Position numbers and translations under genes: made by a program. Under the pieces are notes generated by a model. The model saw only the letters and a program-made list of their open reading frames with translations. It was not told where the DNA came from and did not search any database. A DNA stretch of 64,000 nt, taken from positions 5,704,001 to 5,768,000 of the forward strand of contig OZ245788.1 of the NCBI GenBank assembly GCA_965228065.1. Reading direction: 5' to 3'. Each line of letters begins with the position of its first letter. The first letter of the stretch is position 1. Origin of the DNA: Sphingobium_A sp965228065 (GTDB lineage: Bacteria; Pseudomonadota; Alphaproteobacteria; Sphingomonadales; Sphingomonadaceae). This document shows positions 33,345-40,651 of the stretch, in pieces.

Positions 33345-33900
33345 TCACGCTACTGGGGAACAGCGCCCTAACCGATGAGCGCTGTGAGGCCAACGACCAC
33401 ACCAAAAGCAGCGCTTTTCTTTTCTCTGAAGTTCATGCAGCTTGTGGGCAGCCTCCTCGGCAAAAGCACCGCCGCCCCAGCCCAGCCCCCAAATGTCGGG
33501 CTGGGGCGTCCAGCTGACCGGCCCAACGCAACGAGGCCGGAAGTTTCCTCCCGGCCTCGCGCCTCAAGCATGTTCTCACCCGGCGAGCGTATCGCTGCCC
33601 GGCCTGGACCTGAATACAAATTGCATCCGTTTTGGCATCATTCGGCGTCGCCTATTGCGATTCATTTCAGCCCAATTATCATTTCGCCAGGCGCGTTGCG
33701 CTTGCTTCGCGCCCCCCGCGTAAGCGAGCATCAACGGGGGAGCCGCCTGCACAGATAGCGTCTCGGGCTTCGGCTCGGGGCGCTATTTTTTGCTTCGCCT
33801 CGCCCAAGAGTGAAAATCGTTTGGTAAGCGTTGGGCTCTCCTTGCGCTATCGTCGGTGAGGACTTGCTCAGCGTCGATAACGAAAACACGAAACGGACGC
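33345..33900. other. Gene-poor stretch with several GC hairpins
   Basis: No ORF here has the look of a real gene. It contains GC-rich inverted repeats (33531-33556, GAGGCCGG/CCGGCCTC) and, at 33755-33791, a strong stem ATAGCG.../...CGCTAT with a six-T tract on the plus strand. No plus-strand gene precedes that terminator. Confidence 0.5.
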
Positions 33901-33901
33901 G

Positions 33902-34105
33902 TCACTGCGGTCCGACACCCTCGGCCGGTCCGATCAGCAGGAGTAGCTTGTTCGTGATGTCTCGCCAGAACACTATCCCCTCCTCATCGCCTTGGTCGGT
34001 GAGTTGGGCGACACGCTCTTCGATGAAATCGCCGATCGCGGCGCCGTGCAGTTCCAGAAGCCTGGCGGCGATGGCCCACTGCTCCTCCTCAAGGGAGACG
34101 CTCAT
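33902..34105 (-). CDS. DUF6961-like small protein, copy 2
   Basis: A 67-aa protein, MSVSLEEEQWAIAARLLELH, then IEERVAQLTDQGDEEGIVFW. It is paralogous to the protein at 17932-18129 near attL. The ATG at 34105 places the conserved core at the start. Function is unknown. Confidence 0.65.
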   Translation of the reverse strand: MSVSLEEEQWAIAARLLELHGAAIGDFIEERVAQLTDQGDEEGIVFWRDITNKLLLLIGPAEGVGPQ

Positions 34106-34490
34106 TTCCGGCCCAGGCGACACGGCACTCGTAAAGCCCGAACCGGCCTTCTGGTTAAACAAGACGCGCGTCACATCACTTGCCTGTATTGGGGATGCCG
34201 CCGGTTATGCGATCGACGCGATCGCCATCCTTGGGCAGATCATCGTGGCCCAGTGCATGCAAGGGCCACATCGAGATTGGACGTGACCTCGGGACGGCCG
34301 GCGACTCTGCCGCGATCGATGGCGTGGTCGATTTCTCACCGAACAGTCCATGCAGGACAGCCATGTTTCCCCCTTTTCGGCCGTTGCGGCTGCGACCAGT
34401 AATGGCGGCACCGGCAATGTCGGCGGCGCATACATATCCGATAGCGCTTATTGCAGCATTGGGAATACGTGTGAGTCGGAGAAAAATATC
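34106..34490. other. Intergenic stretch of uncertain content
   Basis: A 62-codon minus-strand frame at 34361-34176 (MAVLHGLFGEKSTTPSIAAE) is open but has poor coding character and no clear ribosome site. No terminator or RNA structure stands out. It probably holds the promoter of the 34491 gene. Confidence 0.35.
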
Positions 34491-34664
34491 GTGAGTGCAC
34501 CAGCCCGCTTCACAAAGGCCGACATCAAGCGCGCCGTATCAGGTGTTATGGCTGCCGGGCTGCGCGTCCATAGCGTGGAGATCGATCCGAACGGGAAGAT
34601 CGTCATCGAGATCGAGGGCGCGACCCGACCGCGGAAACCTAGCGGCTGGAAGGACTTGGAATAA
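34491..34664 (+). CDS. 57-aa phage-type protein of unknown function
   Basis: Starts at GTG 34491 after a GGAGAAAAA ribosome site. The body, FTKADIKRAVSGVMAAGLRV followed by SVEIDPNGKIVIEIEG, matches a small protein repeatedly found beside alphaproteobacterial integrases. No biochemical role is known. Confidence 0.7.
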   Translation: MSAPARFTKADIKRAVSGVMAAGLRVHSVEIDPNGKIVIEIEGATRPRKPSGWKDLE

Positions 34665-35007
34665 GGTAGGCAATCAAGGTCTTGGTCAGCGTGACGAGCA
34701 TATCCGGCGCTATGCGGAGTTGCTGACCCGCCGTGAAGAGGCAAGGGAGGTTTCGCCGCAAAATGCGGCACAACCTAAATCCGGCCCTCAGGGCGGGCGT
34801 CCTAAAAGTATTGCTCGAAAGATTGCTGAAGAGACCGGACTAAGCGACGACACGGTCCGCCGCGCCCTGAACCCCAAGCCACAGGCGGAAGTGGTCCCGC
34901 TCCCCTTACGCGCGCAATATCTGTCCGATTATAATAACGCGCACCGCGCGTACTGGTCGCACAACCCGCCTGTCAGCCTTCCGCCAGTTCGCGGATCAGC
35001 GCTCTGA
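34665..35007 (+). pseudogene. C-terminal remnant of a ParB-like phage protein
   Basis: An open frame without a start reads QRDEHIRRYAELLTRREEAR and GGRPKSIARKIAEETGLSDD, then TVRRALNP, the C-terminal part of ParB-domain phage regulators. The nuclease-like N-terminal domain is absent. The frame runs on into DNA that is antisense to the 34973-35179 gene. It is therefore probably a truncated relic. Confidence 0.55.
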
Positions 35008-35179
35008 GCGCAAGGTGACGGGCAGAGCGAAGCCCATGCTTCAGGTTGTGGCTATTCCCCTTCGGGGCGCCTGGACTTTTCCCGCCGTGCATGCGGCAAC
35101 GTTTCCGGCCGCGCACCGCTGGAGATTGGCACGCCGTACCCTGCCGTGTCCTGGCCAAGCAGCGCGGGGCCGAATGCAT
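34973..35179 (-). CDS. HGG-motif small island protein
   Basis: A 68-aa basic protein, MHSAPRCLARTRQGTACQSP, then GRKRCRMHGGKSPGAPKGNS and LKHGLRSARHLAL. Two CxxxT...C-type pairs and the MHGG...PKGN motif define a widespread small family in integrative elements. Its N-terminal 43 codons are read in a different frame from the end of the 257-aa gene, an overlap of about 128 bases. Function is unknown. Confidence 0.7.
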   Translation of the reverse strand: MHSAPRCLARTRQGTACQSPAVRGRKRCRMHGGKSPGAPKGNSHNLKHGLRSARHLALRALIRELAEG

Positions 35180-35825
35180 GGGGTTGACCGAACGAATTTG
35201 CACTTTGACCCCCGTGAACATTGAACGTTTCTGCTACGACGGCTTGGCCACCCTGATAGACGTGGATGTGTCTCACAACCTGCTCGCCACCCCGGCGCAT
35301 GTCGCCCAGCGCTTTGATTTGCGTGGTGAAGGTCCGCGCCATCTTGGTTGCGAGATTCCCATATTCCTTGATGCTCTCCAGGCGTTGCGCGCTTCGGGCG
35401 CGGTTCGACAGCATCAGCATCATCTCGTGCGTTGCGACCATCTGCGTTGCCAGAGCCGCTTCCAGCTCATCCCGAGGACCGATGGCGCCGACCAGGGCAA
35501 GGGCCGCGTTGAGGCCCTGTGTCGATACCGCACCACCGTGGGCCGTGGTCGCGTTGGCAAGGTGCGTGACGCACTGATTCACGAAATGGCCGGACGAGCT
35601 GCCGAAGGCATCGTTGACCATTACCGCCGCGCCGATCTCGTCGTTATGGACGGCCTCCGCGTCGAGCGACCCGTTCGCCGCCGGCTCGACCTGCATCTCG
35701 GCACGGATCGGCCGAGCATTGAACGACTCCCGCGCCGCATCGATCGCGCTGCGCTCCAGATCGGACGGATCACGCTTGGCCGCCTTCGCTTTGCCCTTGG
35801 CCATTCGGCTTCCTTTCTTCGTCAT
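35052..35825 (-). CDS. 257-aa island-associated protein of unknown function
   Basis: A basic N-terminus (MAKGKAKAAKRDPSDLERSA) precedes a helical core (GAIGPRDELEAALATQMVAT, MMLMLSNRARSAQRLESIKE). A glycine-rich HIHVYQGGQAVVAETFN segment follows. The C-terminus (HARREKSRRPEGE) overlaps the next gene in another frame. The family occurs near RepA-type helicases in genomic islands. It is coupled by TGATG overlap to the ATPase gene. Confidence 0.7.
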   Translation of the reverse strand: MTKKGSRMAKGKAKAAKRDPSDLERSAIDAARESFNARPIRAEMQVEPAANGSLDAEAVHNDEIGAAVMVNDAFGSSSGHFVNQCVTHLANATTAHGGAVSTQGLNAALALVGAIGPRDELEAALATQMVATHEMMLMLSNRARSAQRLESIKEYGNLATKMARTFTTQIKALGDMRRGGEQVVRHIHVYQGGQAVVAETFNVHGGQSANSFGQPHAFGPALLGQDTAGYGVPISSGARPETLPHARREKSRRPEGE

Positions 35826-37366
35826 CAGAACGTGCCCGCCATGTCTTCGGGATCTTCACCGGGTGCGAGGATCGGCTTTCGTTTGATCCGCCCATCCTCA
35901 CCGAAGACAACTCGGGACAATGGCGACAGCGCCGGATTGTCATGCGGATATTGGCTGCCCCGCCCCACTTGATACTTATCCGCCGCACCTGCCCCACCAC
36001 CCCCACCCCCGTAGGGGGGAGGGGTGGGGCGGGGCGCTATCGGTGCCCTACTTGCCCCACCTTGCCCCGCCCCACTTGTCGCAGGTGGGGCGCTACCGAC
36101 CACAGCCCATTCGCCGACCTCGACGAACTTCTTATCTTCACGCTTTTTGGGGCAGCGCTTCTCCACGACGACGAGAGCGCCGTTCGCGATCCACGTGCGC
36201 AGAATGGCGTTGATCCGAGCCCGATCGGTCTTTGCTTCTTTCTCAGCGCTCAGGCCCATGATGTCGGCGACAACTTGGCCCACCCAGTCGCCCGCCTGCG
36301 CACTTTCCTTCCACATGCCGCCATCAATGGCTTTCTGGACGCGGTGCAGATGGTCGGACGTCACCCCCTCGAATGCATCGGGCGGCGACCAGGGCACAAC
36401 CACGCCCATGCTGTCGCCATAGCCGGGGCCGTTCTCGTCTCCGTTGCCGAGATCGACGGACAGCATTTGGAACCAATCGCTCTTGTCGCTGGGCGGAGCG
36501 CGGTTGTTCTTGTCGTCATAGGTCCGGAAATACCGGCGGCGCTTCTCGTCCTCGATGCCGTACCGCTTGCCCTCGTCCTCGCCCATACGGTTGAGCGTGA
36601 TGACCGATCGGCAGGCATTGATGAGCGCGACCGCTCCACGTGCAGACAGGGCCGTTGCCTCTGCCGCGCCGGCCTTGCTGACATGGTGCGCCAGCCCGAC
36701 ACCGGCGTCTGCGCGCTTCGCCACCAGCGCCCATTCCTTGGCGATGGCATCGATCTCCATATTGTCGCTTTCATTCGCGGCATGGGACGAGACGAACGGG
36801 TCAACGTGGAGATAGTCGATGCGACGCGACCGCATTTCCTCGACCAGATCGTCTACGAGCGGGCGATTGATCACGAGCCCATCGGACGCCGACGAGCGCG
36901 CCAGCTTCAGCACCGCGCCTTCAAGAGCACTATCGATGAACAGGCGCCCGCCAATATCGGCTTCAGTGATGCACCAATGCTTGCATGCAGCCTGGACGAT
37001 ACGCGCCAGTTCGTCGCCATCGTCCTCTAGGTTCCACAGCCAGACCCGCTTTGGTCCACCCGGTATTGGCTGGCCGAGGAAATCCCGGCCCGTCACCATA
37101 GCCAGCGCTTCAGCGACGCTCAGGATCGTCTTGCCGGCACCACCCTGTGCGACGATCGCACGGAGGTGTCCGCGCTGGATCGAGCGGCCATAGATCCATT
37201 GCCGCTGTGGCAGGGCGGACGGGTCGCGCCACGCATAGGGCGTAGCGGTAACGAGCCGATCGCCGCGGGCCTTCCGCGCGGTGTCGATGGCAGCGACTAT
37301 CGCGCCATCTCCCATATCTTGCCCAACATCCGCGAAATCGCGCGCGGTCACATCGCCGGCCCTCAT
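35825..37366 (-). CDS. RepA-like RecA-fold AAA ATPase
   Basis: A 513-aa replicative helicase-like ATPase. Walker A is IVAQGGAGKTILS at about residues 69-80, and the Walker B-type region is IDYLHVDPFVS. The fold resembles RepA/DnaB-like hexameric ATPases of RSF1010-type replication. The C-terminus has a Gly/Pro-rich linker encoded by a G4-prone DNA tract. The gene overlaps the Toprim gene by 4 bases. Together these suggest autonomous or induced replication of the excised element. Confidence 0.85.
   Translation of the reverse strand: MRAGDVTARDFADVGQDMGDGAIVAAIDTARKARGDRLVTATPYAWRDPSALPQRQWIYGRSIQRGHLRAIVAQGGAGKTILSVAEALAMVTGRDFLGQPIPGGPKRVWLWNLEDDGDELARIVQAACKHWCITEADIGGRLFIDSALEGAVLKLARSSASDGLVINRPLVDDLVEEMRSRRIDYLHVDPFVSSHAANESDNMEIDAIAKEWALVAKRADAGVGLAHHVSKAGAAEATALSARGAVALINACRSVITLNRMGEDEGKRYGIEDEKRRRYFRTYDDKNNRAPPSDKSDWFQMLSVDLGNGDENGPGYGDSMGVVVPWSPPDAFEGVTSDHLHRVQKAIDGGMWKESAQAGDWVGQVVADIMGLSAEKEAKTDRARINAILRTWIANGALVVVEKRCPKKREDKKFVEVGEWAVVGSAPPATSGAGQGGASRAPIAPRPTPPPYGGGGGGAGAADKYQVGRGSQYPHDNPALSPLSRVVFGEDGRIKRKPILAPGEDPEDMAGTF
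36014..36034 (+). other. Potential G-quadruplex within the ATPase gene
   Basis: The plus strand has G6-A-G4-T-G4-C-G4, four runs with single-base loops. The complementary C-run is adjacent (36001-36010), so a hairpin is also possible. It encodes the Pro/Gly linker. Confidence 0.8.
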
Positions 37367-38244
37367 GCCACATCCTTCCGTGGCGGAAGCGCCACGCGTC
37401 CGCCGACTGCCTTCGCAGCGGCATAGGCTTCCTCAAGCCCGACGTTTCGCCGAATAGTGGGGTGATCGATCAGGTGCGGGTCATCGTCGGCCAGCATCAC
37501 AAGATCGTCTTTCGGGTATCGATCGCGGATCGCCATCGCGGTCGCGAGCATGTTGCCTGCCGTGAACGATATTGCGATCGCATGCCCCGTGGCGCGCCGA
37601 ACGACAGCGCCGGTGCCGTAGCCCTCGGCGACACACACGACCGCGTCAGGCTGTCCGAGCAGGAAGTATAGGCCCTTCTGCCGCGCGCCCTTGGGATAGC
37701 GCTTCGTGCCATCCGGCCAGATGCTCTGCACGCTCCACAGCACGCCCGCCCCGTCATGCATCGGAACGAGCAGCTTATCGCCCGACTGGCGGAGCCCTTC
37801 GCCACTGATGCCCTTCTTGATGAGATAGGGGTGATCGGCATCGACCGCGCGCGCCGCATCCCAGCGCGCCACGGAAGCGAACGCCGCACGGCGCTGAGCC
37901 TCTGCGATCGCAGCCGCGCGACGCTGCTGGGTTTCCTTGATCGATTTCGCCCATGCCCGCCGCTCTTCAAGCGTGCGCGGCTCGATCTGGGTATCGGCCT
38001 TCCACTTCTCCGAGATATCCAGGCGGTAGTTTCCGAAGCTGCCAGCGGGCCGGCCGTCCAGATACAGCACTGCCCAGCCATTGCGCCGGCCGGCGCTGTC
38101 CCCCTCGCACTGGAAACGGATGAGATCAGGACCAAGGCGGTCGGCGATAGGCTCGGCAGGACGGACACCGATGGCTTCCATGGCGCTGATGAACGCGGGA
38201 ATGGTGTCGCTGGCGCGCTCTGACGCTTTCCAATCAACCGGCAT
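37363..38244 (-). CDS. Toprim-domain primase-like protein
   Basis: A 293-aa protein. The N-terminal half is basic and may bind DNA. The C-terminal Toprim domain shows the catalytic Glu in VCVAEGYGTGA and the DxD in VMLADDDPHL. Similar proteins in P4-like and other integrative elements act as primases with a neighbouring helicase. It overlaps the 38234-38431 gene by 11 bases and the ATPase by 4. Confidence 0.8.
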   Translation of the reverse strand: MPVDWKASERASDTIPAFISAMEAIGVRPAEPIADRLGPDLIRFQCEGDSAGRRNGWAVLYLDGRPAGSFGNYRLDISEKWKADTQIEPRTLEERRAWAKSIKETQQRRAAAIAEAQRRAAFASVARWDAARAVDADHPYLIKKGISGEGLRQSGDKLLVPMHDGAGVLWSVQSIWPDGTKRYPKGARQKGLYFLLGQPDAVVCVAEGYGTGAVVRRATGHAIAISFTAGNMLATAMAIRDRYPKDDLVMLADDDPHLIDHPTIRRNVGLEEAYAAAKAVGGRVALPPRKDVA

Positions 38245-38431
38245 GGTCGCTCCTCCCGGTGGTGTCGGTTATTGGCCAGCCGCGACCTTCAGCGAGCCCG
38301 GCCGCATAGCCGCGCGCCTCGCGGTACGAGGTGAATTCACGGCTCAGGCCATCGGGCTTGGGCACGATCAACACGTCGAAGCCGGCGCCGAACGCCACGT
38401 CCTGAATGATGATGCGGCGGGCGTCAGTCAT
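38234..38431 (-). CDS. 65-aa protein of unknown function
   Basis: Begins MTDARRIIIQDVAFGAGFDV, then LSREFTSYREARGYAAGLAE. It has small alternating strands and a helix, no membrane segment. Start at ATG 38431; it overlaps both neighbours, so it belongs to the replication operon. No family was recognised. Confidence 0.6.
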   Translation of the reverse strand: MTDARRIIIQDVAFGAGFDVLIVPKPDGLSREFTSYREARGYAAGLAEGRGWPITDTTGRSDHAG

Positions 38432-38765
38432 GGGCCGCCTCCTGCGCATCGTCGCGATAGCGCTTCAGGATCCAAACGATGGCGTTGATGCCGGATGCCT
38501 GGTTCACACGGCGGCGCTTGCTATCGACGATGTCGCCGCGCGACTTCAGCTCGGACAGGCGCGGGCGCACTGCCCAGCGCTCCCAGCCGATCCGCTGGGC
38601 TGCCTCGTCTCCCGTCAGGCCATTGGCGCCGGCGGCCGCGATCGCATCCAGAACCGCGCGCTGCTTCGCGCCGATGGTCGGAGCGATCACGCGCCAAGCC
38701 TCAACCGATGTATCGACGCCGCGGTGACTGGCCGGGACGGACTGCGGGAAATCAAATAGGTCCAT
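38424..38765 (-). CDS. Winged-helix-type regulator or primase accessory protein
   Basis: A 113-aa protein with a C-terminal helix-turn-helix-like stretch (AVLDAIAAAGANGLTGDEAA, then WAVRPRLSELKSRGDIVDSK). Similar small winged-helix proteins accompany island helicase genes. It starts 1 base after the preceding stop region and overlaps the next gene by 8 bases. Confidence 0.65.
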   Translation of the reverse strand: MDLFDFPQSVPASHRGVDTSVEAWRVIAPTIGAKQRAVLDAIAAAGANGLTGDEAAQRIGWERWAVRPRLSELKSRGDIVDSKRRRVNQASGINAIVWILKRYRDDAQEAAHD

Positions 38766-38766
38766 G

Positions 38767-38946
38767 TTACCGTCCTCCCGTCTTCGGGGTGAGGCTGCGG
38801 CGCTCCATGATCAGAGCGAGCCAATTGGCCTGCTTCTCGGTCAGCGTCGGCGCAACGGCCACATGGCCCAGGAAGCCAGCTTCCCGGTGCTGAAGGTCGG
38901 GATGCTCGTTGAGCAGCGTCAGCGCGTGCTTGCGGTGAGCGGTCAT
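38767..38946 (-). CDS. 59-aa protein of unknown function
   Basis: Read from ATG 38946 to TAA 38767: MTAHRKHALTLLNEHPDLQH, then TLTEKQANWLALIMERRSLT. Soluble, basic and helical. Its ATG overlaps the upstream TGA by one base (TGATG). Position in a contiguous coupled set supports reality; function is unknown. Confidence 0.65.
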   Translation of the reverse strand: MTAHRKHALTLLNEHPDLQHREAGFLGHVAVAPTLTEKQANWLALIMERRSLTPKTGGR

Positions 38947-39134
38947 CAGATGGGTTCCACTTCATCGACGAGCGACCAACCGCGGGCGAGGCGACAGCCT
39001 CGGGCCCATGGTCTGGCCTGCTTATATTCGGGAAACGTCCTGTCCCAGCAGTCGCCGGCTTGTGCGGGCTCGACCGTGACGCGGTATTCGTCGCCGATCT
39101 GGCGGAGATGGATGACGGGTGCGGGATCAGTCAT
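38946..39134 (-). CDS. 62-aa protein of unknown function
   Basis: MTDPAPVIHLRQIGDEYRVT, then AGDCWDRTFPEYKQARPWAR. A small soluble beta-type protein with one Cys. It overlaps the upstream small gene by 8 bases and the downstream gene by 1 base, consistent with a coupled operon. No family is recognised. Confidence 0.6.
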   Translation of the reverse strand: MTDPAPVIHLRQIGDEYRVTVEPAQAGDCWDRTFPEYKQARPWARGCRLARGWSLVDEVEPI

Positions 39135-39264
39135 CGCACACACCCTTCCAGATCAAGCTGGCGATGACGCGCGCGACGGCGGGGCTGAGACTATATCGGG
39201 CTTCCAATACTTGGATTGGATACCCAGCGATGCTATGTCCGGTCTGTCGCTTGGCCGCAGACAT
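39127..39264 (-). CDS. 45-aa protein of unknown function
   Basis: Begins MSAAKRQTGHSIAGYPIQVL and continues YSLSPAVARVIASLIWKGV. Basic with a likely helix. The start at ATG 39264 overlaps a stem-loop. It overlaps the following gene by 8 bases. Short and without recognised homologue, so confidence is limited. Confidence 0.5.
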   Translation of the reverse strand: MSAAKRQTGHSIAGYPIQVLEARYSLSPAVARVIASLIWKGVCDD

Positions 39265-39269
39265 CCCAG

Positions 39270-39298
39270 ACGCCGCTCCCTTACCGGGGCGGCGTTTT
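39270..39298 (+). terminator. Stem-loop with T-run facing right
   Basis: ACGCCGCTCC / GGGGCGGCGT with a 6-base loop and TTTT on the plus strand. It sits between the AlpA gene and the next leftward gene, so it would end antisense transcripts rather than the operon message. Confidence 0.4.
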
Positions 39299-39318
39299 CT
39301 CGTTTCCAGCATGGTTGA

Positions 39319-39516
39319 TCACGCCGCTTCCGAAGTGCTGAGCCGAATCTCTTGGCTCGCCCATGCGTCCAGATCGGCAACAGCGTACGTGACGATCCTG
39401 GAACCGAGCCGGCGGAACTTCGGCCCGGTCCCCTCGATACGCGCCCGCTCGAGAGTGGACTTCCCCATCCCCAGATAATTGGCCGCATCGGCGGTACGCA
39501 AATAACCTTGTGTCAT
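39319..39516 (-). CDS. AlpA-type excisionase/regulator
   Basis: A 65-aa DNA-binding protein, MTQGYLRTADAANYLGMGKS, with HTH then FRRLGSRIVTYAVADLDAWA. This matches AlpA/HTH_17 excisionases that both excise the element and control it. The ATG at 39516 is preferred over upstream codons in low-complexity sequence. It heads the leftward replication operon. Confidence 0.8.
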   Translation of the reverse strand: MTQGYLRTADAANYLGMGKSTLERARIEGTGPKFRRLGSRIVTYAVADLDAWASQEIRLSTSEAA

Positions 39517-39645
39517 GTGCCCGTCTTTCGCTTCCGGTTGCCCCGGTTGGCGTTCCGCAACATGCGGAGACGGACGGTTAGGTATGACGATTTCAGTGAG
39601 AGAGCGCGCCTGTTTTGGTAGCCCTACCCTCTCGACAGAGATGGG

Positions 39646-39704
39646 TTGAGTAGGGGGACTACCTCGCTGAATGGCAGAAATCGGTCGTTTGGGTAAGGGG
39701 ACTA
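39646..39704 (-). promoter_or_regulatory. Two 16-bp direct repeats upstream of the excisionase gene
   Basis: On the plus strand TTGAGTAGGGGGACTA (39646-39661) and TTGGGTAAGGGGACTA (39689-39704) match at 14 of 16 positions with a 43-bp period. They lie between the AlpA gene and the 313-aa gene, the place for integrase arm-type sites, Xis sites or operators. Confidence 0.6.
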
Positions 39705-39709
39705 AATTT

Positions 39710-40651
39710 TCAATCCGTTGCTTTCGCGCGGTCACGCTCGCGCTGGACGCGATCTAGATCTGGCTCCTGTGCCATCACGAGCGTGACCGCATCGATGTAG
39801 CTGTTGCTGGCAACCGAAAATGTTGCGTTCCATGCCGCCTCCACCTTCCGCCGACGATCCTTTTTCCCCAGCCCGGATACGCTTGGATCGGATAGGAATA
39901 GGTTCACGGCCATCTTGAGCGGCGCTGGCAATTGAGTCAGGTCGGTGTTCTTCACGAGTAATGTGGCGTGGCTCAGCGTCGCAATTTCCACTTCAAGTCC
40001 TGCGCGATCGACAAAGATATAGACCGGGTGCTTCGATGGTTGAGCGGTGTAGTACCACCTGTCGTATTGGCCGGGGCGGATGCGCTTGTTCAACGCATCG
40101 TCACAAAACCATTCACTCGGCGGCATGTCCAATGGCGCGCCCGCCGTGGACACAAAACGCGTGAAAGTCTTGATCTTTCCGTCCCGGAATCGTTCATCGA
40201 GCCAATCTGAGGCCCGCTTTATGCGGGCAATAGCCTTTTCATTTTCGTTCCATGCGGCCTGTTCAATGTCCACAAGCCGTTTGATAACATGCTCTCTCCT
40301 TGCGATGACATGCTCGTGTTGCTGGCTCATGCTGGAATCAGGCGCAGGTTGAAACTCAAAGCGCACGCCACGCCCCGAAGTGGGCTGCGGCGCTTTGCTG
40401 CGAACCGCATCGTTCGCTCGCTTTTTCGCAAGTGCCACTCCCACCTCAGGTGCGGTTGGCCAGTCCAGCGCCTTCCACTCCGATTCGGTCCAATCGTCCC
40501 CAAATATTGCTTTGCCGACGAGAAAGAGCGCTTCCCACACAAAGACCTTGTCCGATGAAAGTTTCGGCCAAGCCGGGATTGGTGGAAAGTAGCGCCTCCG
40601 AGCAGTCTGATACGGAGCCGAACCGGGCGTCATGAAATCGTTAGCGATCAT
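39710..40651 (-). CDS. 313-aa protein coupled to the integrase, unknown function
   Basis: Overlaps the integrase stop by 4 bases (ATGA), so both are from one message. The protein is soluble and helical, with a Trp-rich segment (WEALFLVGKAIFGDDWTESE). Central regions are KRANDAVRSK and RHVIARREHVIKRLVDIEQA, and it ends VTLVMAQEPDLDRVQRERDR. No known family is recognised. An accessory role in integration or excision is suggested by coupling alone. Confidence 0.65.
   Translation of the reverse strand: MIANDFMTPGSAPYQTARRRYFPPIPAWPKLSSDKVFVWEALFLVGKAIFGDDWTESEWKALDWPTAPEVGVALAKKRANDAVRSKAPQPTSGRGVRFEFQPAPDSSMSQQHEHVIARREHVIKRLVDIEQAAWNENEKAIARIKRASDWLDERFRDGKIKTFTRFVSTAGAPLDMPPSEWFCDDALNKRIRPGQYDRWYYTAQPSKHPVYIFVDRAGLEVEIATLSHATLLVKNTDLTQLPAPLKMAVNLFLSDPSVSGLGKKDRRRKVEAAWNATFSVASNSYIDAVTLVMAQEPDLDRVQRERDRAKATD

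Noticed and set aside
33368..33758. ORFs in 33.37-33.76 kb on both strands
   Set aside because: Neither reads as a convincing protein; the stretch is dominated by GC-rich hairpins.
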